Positions 14,085-22,280 are shown, numbered from the stretch's first letter. The stretch is DNA of 24,600 nucleotides from JBGCEZ01 sp045106735 (GCA_045106735.1 JBGCEZ010000104.1:1-24600), one strand, 5' to 3'. Notes: generated by a model not told the origin, from the sequence alone. Numbers and translations are program-made.

Positions 14085-15776
14085 TCAGCCGCCGGTGCCG
14101 GTGCCCGGCTCGTCGTCGTCGTCGAAGTCCGGAAGCGGCTTCACGTCAACGTCGGTCGTGGTGTCTTCGGGCAGCGGAAATCCAGAACCATCCACGAAGA
14201 CGTCGGACGACTCGATCGCGTAGGGATGCGACTCAAGCCAGCTCACGAGCACGCCGGCATCGTCCGAATCTTCGCTCGTAAAGGCATGGAGCGATGACGG
14301 GAAGCACTGATCGGGGCGAAGCCCGGGATTCCCAGCCGGATCAATCTCGACGTACCGCACCGAGTAGAAGTACATCGCGTTCAGCTCGCGACCGGTCTCG
14401 TCGAAGTCGATCGTGATCTCATCGATCTCCGCGTCGGTTGCCAGGAGATACCGATCCGGTTCGGTACTCGGCCATGCTCCGGTGCTCCCTTGACGCCACA
14501 CCAGCACTTCGATGTGCGTCGCGTCGGCCGGGGCGTGCACATCGCCGAGGTCGTACGCCATGCGCAGGTACGACGGTTCAGAAATGCTCCAGCCGTAGAC
14601 CACCGAAGTCCGCTTCGGCATCTGCAGCGCCGCATCAATGTCGCGATTCTCGATCACGTAGAGCTGACCGTCACCGTCCGCCGCGTACGTGATGTCCAGG
14701 TCGCCATCGCCATCCACGTCGACGATCGCCGCCGTGGCGCCGTTCGATGACGCGTCGGCGGTCCCGCAATCGGCGTCAAAGTTCGTCGTGACGTCGCTGG
14801 GGTCATAGACGCCGCTTGCCCCGAGCATGATCCGCACGCCGGCGGAGCTGGTCCGGCCGAGGACCAGATCGCCCCAGCCGTCACCGTCGAGATCATCCGC
14901 CGCCGCGGTGGCGATGCCCGAATCCCCAAGGTCATCGGCCGCCTGCGCGGTGAGGCCCGTGCCGTCGTTGTCGAGCACGACGAGCTGATCGTCGGTCGTG
15001 CCGGGCTGGATCCAGACGAGGTTCTCGTAGGTGGCGTCGCCGCGGGCCGCCACGGCCAGCGTGCCGCCATCGGGCCCGGGAATGAACTGCTCGAGCGTGC
15101 CGGTCGCGGCGGTGGCATCCAGGCTGTAGACCAGGACGCCCATCGACGTCAGGCAGGCGAGCCGGCGGGTGCCGGTCGCGTCGTGGATGAAGGGCCGGAT
15201 TTCCTGGACCGCTCGCGGAACGGCGAAGGAGAACTCCTGCTCGCCGGGGCCTTCCGCGTCCTGAAGGACCACGAGGGACTGGGGCGAGGTTCGGAATCCG
15301 ACGACGTCCCACTTCGCCCCGCCGAGCAGCCGGCCAGAGGCCAGGCGGGCCACGTTCGTCCACGAGGCCGCGGTCCCGAGGCCCCGGCCGACGAATGTCC
15401 CGTTGCTGGTGTCGCGCTGCCAGGCGAAGAGGCCGGTCGTGGCGTCGGCGGTGACCAGATCCTTCCGCCCGCCGCCGGCCGGAATCGTGGTCACATCGCT
15501 GGTCTGCGAGCCGTTGGGATACCGCATCTGGGCCGCGTGCCGCTCCGGGCCGACGGCGAGCACCGGGCGATCGCCCGGCCGGCAGATCACCACGTCGACG
15601 GTCAGGTCGTCGTTGAAACGCCCCGAAACCATCGTCCCGTAGATCTGGGGTCCGGTGCCGGCGAACGCGGGCATCGAGTACGAGTCGCCAAAGGGCGAGG
15701 TCGTGGCGGCGCCAGCCACCCCCGTCGCCAAGGCCGCCGCCACGAGGGCCAGAGGCCCGTCAATCAATCGTCGCAT
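14085..15776 (-). CDS. Secreted FG-GAP/VCBS-repeat protein with acidic-glycine tail
   Basis: ATG 15776 gives 563 residues and has AGGA seven bases upstream; ATG 15791, in frame, would add M-K-E-Y-T and lacks as good an RBS. Signal peptide: M-R-R, hydrophobic core to about residue 22, cleavage near A-G-A-A. The first about 400 residues contain beta-propeller-type FG-GAP repeats. The clearest calcium-loop motifs are D-D-L-D-G-D-G-W-G-D-L-V and V-D-V-D-G-D-G-D-L-D-I-T. A beta-sandwich-like region follows (from about residue 405), then a tail rich in Asp, Gly and Thr (D-F-D-D-D-D-E-P-G-T-G-T-G-G). Such repeats occur in surface adhesins and integrin-like proteins; no enzymatic motif is seen. It is divergent from the CHAT protease gene, 169 nt away. 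Confidence 0.85.
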   Translation of the reverse strand: MRRLIDGPLALVAAALATGVAGAATTSPFGDSYSMPAFAGTGPQIYGTMVSGRFNDDLTVDVVICRPGDRPVLAVGPERHAAQMRYPNGSQTSDVTTIPAGGGRKDLVTADATTGLFAWQRDTSNGTFVGRGLGTAASWTNVARLASGRLLGGAKWDVVGFRTSPQSLVVLQDAEGPGEQEFSFAVPRAVQEIRPFIHDATGTRRLACLTSMGVLVYSLDATAATGTLEQFIPGPDGGTLAVAARGDATYENLVWIQPGTTDDQLVVLDNDGTGLTAQAADDLGDSGIATAAADDLDGDGWGDLVLGRTSSAGVRIMLGASGVYDPSDVTTNFDADCGTADASSNGATAAIVDVDGDGDLDITYAADGDGQLYVIENRDIDAALQMPKRTSVVYGWSISEPSYLRMAYDLGDVHAPADATHIEVLVWRQGSTGAWPSTEPDRYLLATDAEIDEITIDFDETGRELNAMYFYSVRYVEIDPAGNPGLRPDQCFPSSLHAFTSEDSDDAGVLVSWLESHPYAIESSDVFVDGSGFPLPEDTTTDVDVKPLPDFDDDDEPGTGTGG

Positions 15777-15846
15777 GGTGTATTCCTTCATCCCCGAACG
15801 GTGCAGATGGAGTGAGTGTGAACCCCGGCTGCCCGTTGGTGTTCCG

Positions 15847-15875
15847 AGCGTGGTTGACGGCTGCGGAAAAGTCAA
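15847..15875 (-). promoter_or_regulatory. Candidate promoter of the first FG-GAP gene
   Basis: On the minus strand TTGACT (15875-15870), 17-nt spacer, CACGCT (15852-15847). It has the same -35 and spacing as the candidate before the dockerin gene. Expected start near 15840, leader about 64 nt. Confidence 0.45.
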
Positions 15876-15881
15876 GAAGAT
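15854..15881 (+). promoter_or_regulatory. Weak candidate promoter of the CHAT gene, overlapping the divergent one
   Basis: TTGACG (15854-15859), 16-nt spacer, GAAGAT (15876-15881). The -10 is poor (three matches). If real, it lies inside the divergent FG-GAP promoter, so the two would compete or be co-regulated. Confidence 0.25.
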
Positions 15882-15945
15882 CGAATCTCAATCTGGGGAC
15901 GCGATCGCCACCCTCCAACTGCCCGGCAGCAACAGGAATTTTCGC

Positions 15946-18714
15946 ATGACTGTCCTGCGGTTCGGACCGACCTTCGCCCCGGCCGCGTGTGCGTTTTTTC
16001 TGGCCCTGGTCGCCGGCACGATGCCGGCGCGAGTGGCCGGGGGGACAGCCCTCCAAGTGGCCCCACCGGCGGCCGCCCCCCCCGCCGAAGCCGCGTCTGG
16101 ACCTGCGCTCGAGCCCGAAGCTGCGCCCAAGCCCGAGCCGCAACCCGAGCCCGCGTGGACCTCGGACGCAGCCCGCGACCTGATCCGGCGATTCCGCGCT
16201 GCCGATTCGGACGCGGCCGAAGCGCTTCGCCCGGCCATGGAGGACCTGCGGACCGTCCTGGAAGCCGACGGCTCGGACGACGCGATCCGCCAGTGGTCTC
16301 GCATCGAGTACAGCTTCGGACTCCGAGCCTCTGGACCGCAGGCGATCGCGTTCTTCCAGCGATCGTTCGAACTGCGGCCGAACCGCGCGGCGGCCTCGCG
16401 TCTGGTGGGCGCCCATTTCGCGACCGGCGATTGGGTGGCCGCCTTGGCCTCGTCTGAATGGCTCGCCGACAACCTGACGCAGAACGGCGCGGCCGATGCC
16501 CGGGCGATCCCGGTGATCCGCACCGCGGCGGTCTGCGAGCTGCGGCTCAGCCGGCCGACCCGGGCGCTCGAGCAGCTGTGGCGAGCCGACCGACTTCTGG
16601 AGGCCATCGCCGCCGGCTCCGATGGGGATCCGCCCCGGGACCCAGAAGCCCACTCGTCCATTGAGGAGGTCCGCAGCCTGGCCTACCTCGACCTCGGACT
16701 GCCGGACCTCGCCACGCAGGCCCTGGATGCCGAAACCGGGTGGATTGCCCAGCTCGACGAAGCCGACCGCAGGTCCCGTTCGACGCGCCAATCGATCCGC
16801 CGACTCGACTTGCTGCTCGCCGTCGACCGCTACGCCGCGGCGATCGACGCCGCCAACGCCAGCTTGGCCGAGCTTGGCGACGACGACGAATCTTCGCGGG
16901 CGGCGCTGCTGCTCCGCCGCGGGCTGGCCGAATCGCGCACGGAAGGCAGCGACCCTTCGGCCAGCTTCCGGGCCGTCCTGGCCCTCCCGGCGAGCCCGAG
17001 CGACGACCACGCCGCTCGCTGCCGGCTCGCGATCTGGCTGATCAACAACGGGCAAGGTGAAGAAGCCGCTCCATGGCTTGGCTCGGCCGAGGCGTCCGGG
17101 GCCGACGTGGACGAGGCTGAAACCGCGCTGCTCCTGAGCGCCCAAGGCCGCTACGCCTTGGCCACGGCCCCGCCCACGCCCGAGCTGGAAGCCCTCCGCG
17201 ACCGGATGCACGTCCATCTCGATCGGCTCACCGAGCGATGGAACGCTCGTCCGTTGCTCGGCTCCGGCACGGGCTTTCTGCGGTCCGGTCGCGTTCGCCG
17301 TTTCGTGGCCACGCTCATCGAGGTTGAGCTCGCCCTCGACCCATCGGCCGCGCCTCGGTGCCTGGACTTTCTCGTGCGATGCCGCGCCACCGCAACGCTG
17401 GCCCGTCAGCTCACGGCCGTGGCCCCCGCCGATGCCGATGCCGATGCCGGCGTCACGTCCGCGGGCACCGCATTGCCGGATGCCGCCCGACCGAGCCGCG
17501 GGGCCGTTCCGCTTCCGCCGCCCGCGGAACGCCTGTCGGCCGCCGGAATCGCCGCCAATGAGACCGTGCTCCTGTACTTCGTCACGCCGGTGCAGACGTA
17601 CCTCTTCCAGGTGGACCCGTCGAGCGTCTCGCTCCACCGACTGCCCGGACGCGACCCGCTCCAGCAAGCCCGCACCCGATTCGTCAACCGCGTGCTCGAT
17701 CCCCCGCCGGCCGACGAGGCGGGGCTGCAGGCGCGGCGCACCGCGCTCCACGAACACGGCCGGCGGCTCGCCGAGATTCTGCTGCCGGGCGACGTCCGCG
17801 CCGCCCTGGGCCGGGGCGACGGACTGGTCATCCTCGGGCTCGACACCCTCGGGTACGTCCCGTTCGAGGCGTTGCCGGTGGACGCCGATTGGCTTGGCCT
17901 GACGACCGAGATCCGCTACCTGCCCTCCCTGCGGGTCGGCGGCGCCCTAACCCGCCGATCGACCGGTCCGGCCGCGAACCAAGGCGTGGTGATTGCCGCG
18001 CCCGACCCCTCGGCCGACGTTTCGGCCCGGTTCCCCGGCCTGCAGGATCTTCCGCTCACCCCGCAGCACATCCAGGCGATGGTTCGCCGGGATCCGGACG
18101 TGGCGGTTCGGCTCGGAGATGCTGCGACCCGCAGCGCGGTGCAGGCCGATTTGGAACGAACGCCCGCCTGGATCCAGTTTCTCGTCCACGGCGTCCGACT
18201 CGATGCCGAGGGCATCACCCGGGCCCTCGTCCTGGCCCCGGACGCCAAACACTCCGGCCTCCTGCGGGCCGAGGACGTCGCGGATCTTCCGCTCCCGCCG
18301 CTCGCCATCCTGACCGCCTGCGCTTCCGGCCGCGGACCCCAGCGCTGGGGCGACGCCGGCACCACCGACCTCAGCGGCGTGGCCTTTCGCGGCGGCGCGA
18401 ACACGGTGCTCCTCCCGTACGCCCCGCTCGACCTCGCGGCCACGCTCGAACTCGGGACGCACCTGCACCGGGACATCGACCGCGGACGGACCACCGGTGC
18501 CGCCCTGGTCGCAGCCCGGAAGGCCGTCGCCGCCGAACCAAGGTTTAACGACCCGTTCTACTTTGCGCTCCTCCACGCCCACGGCTTGGCCAACGTGCCG
18601 GTGACGGAGGCGGTGGCCGGCGAATCCCCGTCGTGGCGTTCGCCCCTCGTAGTCGTGCCGACGGTGCTCGCGCTGCTGGCCATCGCGTGGGCCGTCATGC
18701 GACGCCGCAGATGA
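15946..18714 (+). CDS. Membrane-anchored CHAT-domain (caspase-like) peptidase
   Basis: ATG 15946 gives 922 residues with AGGA eight bases upstream; the frame is open to 15655 but that part overlaps the divergent gene. An N-terminal hydrophobic segment (about residues 11-25) looks like a signal peptide or anchor, followed by a Pro/Ala/Glu linker to about residue 70. Residues about 75-520 are helical, with TPR-like spacing and no clear consensus. The CHAT domain spans about 590-885. Its dyad is H748 (F-L-V-H-G-V) and C792 (I-L-T-A-C-A-S-G-R-G), preceded by a D-T-L-G-Y-V-P-F-E-A-L strand and followed by a G-V-A-F-R-G-G-A-N-T-V-L-L-P motif. A TM helix (about 898-917) ends in R-R-R-R. If the first segment is exported, the protease domain lies outside the cytoplasm. 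CHAT proteins are clan CD cysteine peptidases acting on specific partners; the target is unknown. An ECF sigma factor gene follows 63 nt later. Confidence 0.9.
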   Translation: MTVLRFGPTFAPAACAFFLALVAGTMPARVAGGTALQVAPPAAAPPAEAASGPALEPEAAPKPEPQPEPAWTSDAARDLIRRFRAADSDAAEALRPAMEDLRTVLEADGSDDAIRQWSRIEYSFGLRASGPQAIAFFQRSFELRPNRAAASRLVGAHFATGDWVAALASSEWLADNLTQNGAADARAIPVIRTAAVCELRLSRPTRALEQLWRADRLLEAIAAGSDGDPPRDPEAHSSIEEVRSLAYLDLGLPDLATQALDAETGWIAQLDEADRRSRSTRQSIRRLDLLLAVDRYAAAIDAANASLAELGDDDESSRAALLLRRGLAESRTEGSDPSASFRAVLALPASPSDDHAARCRLAIWLINNGQGEEAAPWLGSAEASGADVDEAETALLLSAQGRYALATAPPTPELEALRDRMHVHLDRLTERWNARPLLGSGTGFLRSGRVRRFVATLIEVELALDPSAAPRCLDFLVRCRATATLARQLTAVAPADADADAGVTSAGTALPDAARPSRGAVPLPPPAERLSAAGIAANETVLLYFVTPVQTYLFQVDPSSVSLHRLPGRDPLQQARTRFVNRVLDPPPADEAGLQARRTALHEHGRRLAEILLPGDVRAALGRGDGLVILGLDTLGYVPFEALPVDADWLGLTTEIRYLPSLRVGGALTRRSTGPAANQGVVIAAPDPSADVSARFPGLQDLPLTPQHIQAMVRRDPDVAVRLGDAATRSAVQADLERTPAWIQFLVHGVRLDAEGITRALVLAPDAKHSGLLRAEDVADLPLPPLAILTACASGRGPQRWGDAGTTDLSGVAFRGGANTVLLPYAPLDLAATLELGTHLHRDIDRGRTTGAALVAARKAVAAEPRFNDPFYFALLHAHGLANVPVTEAVAGESPSWRSPLVVVPTVLALLAIAWAVMRRRR

Positions 18715-18761
18715 CCCCGGCCACGTGCCCGCGCCGCCGCCCGCTCCAATGCCCCGTCTGT

Positions 18762-18767
18762 TAGCCT
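18762..18767 (+). promoter_or_regulatory. Candidate -10 box for a leaderless ECF sigma factor transcript
   Basis: TAGCCT ends ten bases before ATG 18778, and no Shine-Dalgarno lies between. The -35 is not recognisable. If real, the sigma factor could be transcribed apart from the CHAT gene. Confidence 0.3.
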
Positions 18768-18777
18768 GTGCGCGCCG

Positions 18778-19368
18778 ATGAGTGGCTCAGTCACCAACCC
18801 GCCCCCGGACGGTGGAGCCGCCGAAGACCTTCGGTTGGTTCGCCGTTGTTTGGACGGGGACGCCCGCGCCACCGCCGAACTCACGCAGCGCCTTGAGTGC
18901 CTGCCCCGCATGATTGCCGCCCTCGATCGGCGCGCCGGCCCTTCGCTGCCGGACGCTGACCTCGCCGACCTCGCCCAAGATGTCTTCATCCTGGTGTGGG
19001 ATCGCCGCGACCGATACGAAGGGCGTGCCCGGCTCGAAACCTGGGTCTACCGATTTTGTTTGCTCGAATTGATGAATCGACGTCGGAAGATCTTCCGCCG
19101 CCAGACACTCCCCCTTGGGGACGCCGATCCGGGGGCTCCAGCGCCGCCGGACGGTCCGGTGGCGGAGGCCGCTCGACTTGAGTCGTTGCTGGCCGAACTG
19201 GGACCGCCGGCGGCCGACGTCGTTCGACTTCGTCATTCCGGAGGCCTTACGTTCCAACAGATTGCCACGCACACCGAGCTTCCGGGCGGGACGATCAAGG
19301 GCCACTACTACAAAGGCTTGAAGTGGCTCCGATCTCGGCTGGCGGAGGAAGGGGGCGAGCAGTCATGA
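18778..19368 (+). CDS. ECF-type RNA polymerase sigma factor
   Basis: 196 residues, normal for ECF sigma factors. Region 2 is at residues 61-104 (D-L-A-D-L-A-Q-D-V-F-I-L-V-W, R-Y-E-G-R-A-R-L-E-T-W-V-Y-R-F-C-L-L-E-L-M-N-R-R-R-K). A proline-rich linker spans 110-130. Region 4 is at 134-188 with a helix-turn-helix (F-Q-Q-I-A-T-H-T-E-L-P-G-G-T-I-K-G-H-Y-Y-K-G-L-K-W-L). No region 1.1 or 3 is seen. The stop overlaps the next start (ATGA), which translationally couples it to a membrane anti-sigma factor. It lies 63 nt behind the CHAT gene on the same strand. It presumably directs transcription of a small regulon when released by its anti-sigma; the flanking FG-GAP genes are candidates. Confidence 0.93.
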   Translation: MSGSVTNPPPDGGAAEDLRLVRRCLDGDARATAELTQRLECLPRMIAALDRRAGPSLPDADLADLAQDVFILVWDRRDRYEGRARLETWVYRFCLLELMNRRRKIFRRQTLPLGDADPGAPAPPDGPVAEAARLESLLAELGPPAADVVRLRHSGGLTFQQIATHTELPGGTIKGHYYKGLKWLRSRLAEEGGEQS

Positions 19369-20045
19369 ACGAACACGGCCCGGAACACGAAGAGCTGATC
19401 GAACGCTGGTTCACGGAGACCGACGCCCCGTCGGCTTCAGAGATCGAGCGCCTTATGGACGCGTGTCCCATGTGTCGAGAACAGATCACGTCGATGGATG
19501 AGGTCCGCCGCTCACTGACCGCGGCGGCCGAACTCGAACGCGATGTGTTGGCAGAAGCCAGCCAGTTGGAAGGCCGGCCGGCCGACGGCGGAAGCTCCAC
19601 GCGCGACCCGCTTCGACCGGCATCCACGTGGTGGCGACGCCCGAGCCGTTGGGTGCCGATCGCCGCCGCGGCCTTGCTGGCAATCACCGTGTCGGTCGCC
19701 CTGCGTCTCGGTGGCGCGCCCAACCCAACGCCTCCGGTCGTGCCGAACGGGATCATGCTCGGTGGCGAGGTCACACTCACCGCCCCCATCGGCGACGTCG
19801 CGTCATTCGACGCCTTCTCGTGGACCGCGCAAGGATCTGGCGCGACGTTCCAGATCGAAGTCTTTGATGCCGATGATCTGACCACGCCGCTGCTGACGTC
19901 GCCCGTCATCTCGGGACGCACGTGGACGCCAGACGCAACGACCACCTTGCCGCCGTCGATCCGCTGGACGTTGACACGATTTGACATCGACGGCGAACGA
20001 GATGGAACCGTCTCGGTTGACGCGCGCCGCACCAACGCCCCCTGA
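19365..20045 (+). CDS. Membrane-spanning anti-sigma factor with degenerate zinc site and Ig-like exterior
   Basis: 226 residues from ATG 19365. The cytoplasmic part (1-96) has C34-P-M-C37 in the position of an anti-sigma zinc finger (ZAS), whose usual form is H-x3-C-x2-C. The histidine position is Leu here, so the site is incomplete unless H4 or H8 contributes. One TM helix (about 97-115) follows W-W-R-R-P-S-R-W. The exterior part (about 120-226) starts with a Pro-rich hinge and continues as a beta-sandwich-like domain (S-F-D-A-F-S-W-T-A, F-Q-I-E-V-F-D-A-D, P-P-S-I-R-W-T-L-T-R). The start codon overlap with the sigma gene and the topology support the anti-sigma role. A perfect 12-bp terminator follows at 20081. 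Confidence 0.85.
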   Translation: MNEHGPEHEELIERWFTETDAPSASEIERLMDACPMCREQITSMDEVRRSLTAAAELERDVLAEASQLEGRPADGGSSTRDPLRPASTWWRRPSRWVPIAAAALLAITVSVALRLGGAPNPTPPVVPNGIMLGGEVTLTAPIGDVASFDAFSWTAQGSGATFQIEVFDADDLTTPLLTSPVISGRTWTPDATTTLPPSIRWTLTRFDIDGERDGTVSVDARRTNAP

Positions 20046-20355
20046 CGTTCGGCTCGAACCAATACAGCATGTACTCCGCGCGGCGGCGATCAACCCATGA
20101 TCGCCGCCGTTTTCGTGTGGCGTGCGCGGTGCGATCGTCGCGCGCATCCAACGCAACAAACGATCAACGCGACGAGGTCGCGCACAACAATTCTTCAAAC
20201 ATCTCGAAGGTACGCGCAACCACATCGCGGCCACCCGACACCCACCACTGTGTTCGCGATGACCGTTCGATGGTCGAGTGGTATTGCGGGCTCAACGTTC
20301 TTGCTTCAGTGCGTTCTCTTGAACGCCACCATGAAGCATTCCGTGGGAAGACATC
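20046..20355 (+). other. 310-nt spacer: terminator, then probable promoter/leader of the second FG-GAP gene
   Basis: After the anti-sigma stop it contains a strong terminator (20081-20113) and about 240 nt of lower GC content with no ORF of note. No convincing -35/-10 pair was found, which would fit control by an alternative sigma factor. GGGAAG lies a few bases before the ATG at 20356. Confidence 0.55.
20081..20113 (+). terminator. Rho-independent terminator of the CHAT/sigma/anti-sigma run
   Basis: Perfect 12-bp stem (20081-20092 with 20098-20109), 5-nt loop ACCCA, then TTTT (20110-20113) followed by CGTG. Placed 36 nt after the anti-sigma stop. Confidence 0.92.
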
Positions 20356-21897
20356 ATGCAACTCAAAGAAATCGCAATCGGATCGTGTCTGGCGACCGCC
20401 GGACTCATGACGGGCACGGCCTCCGCCCAAGTGGGCGTGCCGTACAACCCGTGCACCATTCAAGTCAACTATCCCAACTCCGGCGGCTTCCGCGCCCTGA
20501 AGTCCGCGGGGCCCAACAACCCCGTCGGCCTGCCCTCGAATTCGAACTATCCGGTCACCGTCGCGATCGGCGACGTCGACAATGACGGCTACGACGACTT
20601 CGTGTTCGTCGCGGAACAACGACTGGTCATGGCCGTCCGCGTGAAGGATGCCACCGGCAGCTTGCTCGCCACGCCGGAAGTCATCTGGGCCCACTTCAAT
20701 CCACTTGGTTCGATCCACAAGACGACCACACCGTCCGCGGACACCGCGATGATCGCGGACTTCGACAACGATGGACTCAACGAGGTCGCCGCCGTCATCA
20801 GCGATCGCAACGGACTGCCGAACAGCAATCTGATTGCGATCTTTGAGACCGGCTCCGGCCCGATCGATCCCGTGATCGGTGAACCGCGCCCGAAGATTTC
20901 GGCCACGTTGCCGATCAACTCGATCGCGTCGAACTGGACCGCCCACTCGACGCAGGCCAGCGGCGGCAGCAACTACAACGTCGCCGCGTCGAATGTCATG
21001 GGCTTCGCGTCAACCCCCAACGAAGTGTTCTTGACCGGAACGCAAGGTGGACGGGTCGGAATTCTCAGCTACGTCAGCGGCGCGCTGATTCCGATGTACA
21101 CCCGCGACTTCTCTGGCTCCAGCACCCATGAGATCAAGGCCATCGACGTCAACGGCGACGGGCACGATGACATCCTCACCAATGGCGTGATCGATGTCTT
21201 CAACGGATGCGAGTGGGACTTCCGCACCTCGATTCCGTACACGCCGGTTTCGCCGAACCAGTCGATGAACCACGCCGACGCGATCGCGGTCTACGACGAC
21301 GGTTCTGCCTCGCCGCCGCTCGTCATCGTGCACAACGACTACGATCTGCTGGTCACCAACGGCGGCACCACCTGCACGCCGAGTCTTATCTGGGAGAACG
21401 ACGTCAAGAACGACGGCACCGACGCCATCATCCATGGCCAGGACGTCATCGTCGCCAACCTGGTCGACGGCCCCGACGCGTTCGGATTCGACGGCCTTGA
21501 GATCGTCACGATTCCCAAGGGCGCCCCGCTGTACCAGGCGGGCAGCGTGCTGATGAACGGCCGCAGCGAAGAACTCATCATCTCGAACAACAACAACCAA
21601 CCGATGCCGGTCGGGCCGCGCATCGGTCTGTTTGAGAGCATCGACTGGGACGGCGGGCCGACGACCGAGATCCTCTCGCGATCGCACGCCCGGTTCTCCG
21701 TGTGGAGCGCGACGTTCGACGGCTCCGACCCGGACCTCCCGTACGTCTGGACCGAAGTGATGGGCGTTGATGTCCCCACCGGCCCCGGCACGGTCAACGG
21801 TCGTTTCGCGCGGCCGTACGACTTCACCACGTCCACGCCGACCGAGGAACTCGTGATCTTCGGCACCCGCGGCTTCCTCGTCCGCCAGTGCCCGTGA
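20356..21897 (+). CDS. Second secreted FG-GAP/VCBS-repeat protein
   Basis: 513 residues from ATG 20356. Signal peptide: M-Q-L-K-E-I, hydrophobic core to about 22, cleavage after A-S-A. Calcium-loop repeats follow at intervals: I-G-D-V-D-N-D-G-Y-D-D-F-V, I-A-D-F-D-N-D-G-L-N-E-V and I-D-V-N-G-D-G-H-D-D-I-L, typical of FG-GAP beta-propellers. The rest is beta-rich with no catalytic motif, and there is no membrane anchor or sorting tail. It lacks the acidic tail and beta-sandwich region of the other FG-GAP protein and is not a recent copy of it. It follows the anti-sigma gene after a terminator, so it has its own transcription start. The stop codon is inside the first unit of a GTGAAC array. Confidence 0.85.
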   Translation: MQLKEIAIGSCLATAGLMTGTASAQVGVPYNPCTIQVNYPNSGGFRALKSAGPNNPVGLPSNSNYPVTVAIGDVDNDGYDDFVFVAEQRLVMAVRVKDATGSLLATPEVIWAHFNPLGSIHKTTTPSADTAMIADFDNDGLNEVAAVISDRNGLPNSNLIAIFETGSGPIDPVIGEPRPKISATLPINSIASNWTAHSTQASGGSNYNVAASNVMGFASTPNEVFLTGTQGGRVGILSYVSGALIPMYTRDFSGSSTHEIKAIDVNGDGHDDILTNGVIDVFNGCEWDFRTSIPYTPVSPNQSMNHADAIAVYDDGSASPPLVIVHNDYDLLVTNGGTTCTPSLIWENDVKNDGTDAIIHGQDVIVANLVDGPDAFGFDGLEIVTIPKGAPLYQAGSVLMNGRSEELIISNNNNQPMPVGPRIGLFESIDWDGGPTTEILSRSHARFSVWSATFDGSDPDLPYVWTEVMGVDVPTGPGTVNGRFARPYDFTTSTPTEELVIFGTRGFLVRQCP

Positions 21898-21929
21898 ACG
21901 TGTACGTGAACGTGAACGTGAACGTGAAC
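21894..21929 (+). repeat. GTGAAC hexamer array containing the stop codon
   Basis: Six contiguous hexamers at 21894-21929; five are GTGAAC and the second is GTGTAC. The FG-GAP stop TGA is bases 2-4 of the first unit. Every unit of the GTGAAC type repeats TGA in the same frame, so the stop would be preserved however many units slip. Confidence 0.95.
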
Positions 21930-22027
21930 GGACGACCGCCTCGACCTCGACTCTTCAGATGGGGCCCTTCCGGGATGGTCAATCGGTGAGCACGGCTTCA
22001 CGAAGCCACTGACCGTGTCGACCGAAG

Positions 22028-22062
22028 GCGGCGGACTGGAACATTCCGGTCCGCCGCTTTTT
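22028..22062 (+). terminator. Rho-independent terminator after the second FG-GAP gene
   Basis: Nine perfect pairs (22028-22036 with 22049-22057), then T-G wobble and three more pairs closing an ACAT loop. TTTTT (22058-22062) follows, then CGTG. Located 130 nt past the stop. Confidence 0.9.
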
Positions 22063-22144
22063 CGTGCGCGGTGCGGCCGTCGATGGGGACAGCCGGCGCG
22101 ACTCGGTTGGCGTCGAGCGTGCGCGGTGTCGGGTGTGGCGTGCC

Positions 22145-22185
22145 GGGTGCTGGGTGCTGGGTGCTGGGTGCTGGGTGCTGGGTGG
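22145..22185. repeat. GGGTGCT heptamer array
   Basis: Five perfect 7-nt units from 22145 to 22179 and a partial sixth, with degenerate copies (GGGTGTGGCG type) just before. It lies between the terminators of the FG-GAP gene and the tRNA. Confidence 0.95.
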
Positions 22186-22245
22186 TCCGCACTCGAACGT
22201 CGTCGGGAGCCACCGACTCGCCACTTCTGGTTTCGCGCCAGACCC

Positions 22246-22280
22246 AAAAACAACGACCGCCGCACAATCGCGGCGGTCGT
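22246..22280 (-). terminator. Terminator of the tRNA-Asn transcript
   Basis: On the minus strand an 11-bp perfect stem (ACGACCGCCGC / GCGGCGGTCGT) with a 6-nt loop, followed by TGTTTTT. It begins six bases after the tRNA 3' end. Confidence 0.93.

Noticed and set aside
15760..17757. 665-codon open frame on the minus strand
   Set aside because: Antisense to the CHAT protease gene, Arg/Gly-rich, with no motif or RBS.
18890..18920. CHAT C-terminus as a PEP-CTERM-type sorting signal
   Set aside because: The TM helix and RRRR end resemble one, but there is no P-E-P or similar motif before the helix, so it is treated as a plain anchor (the actual helix is encoded at about 18637-18711).
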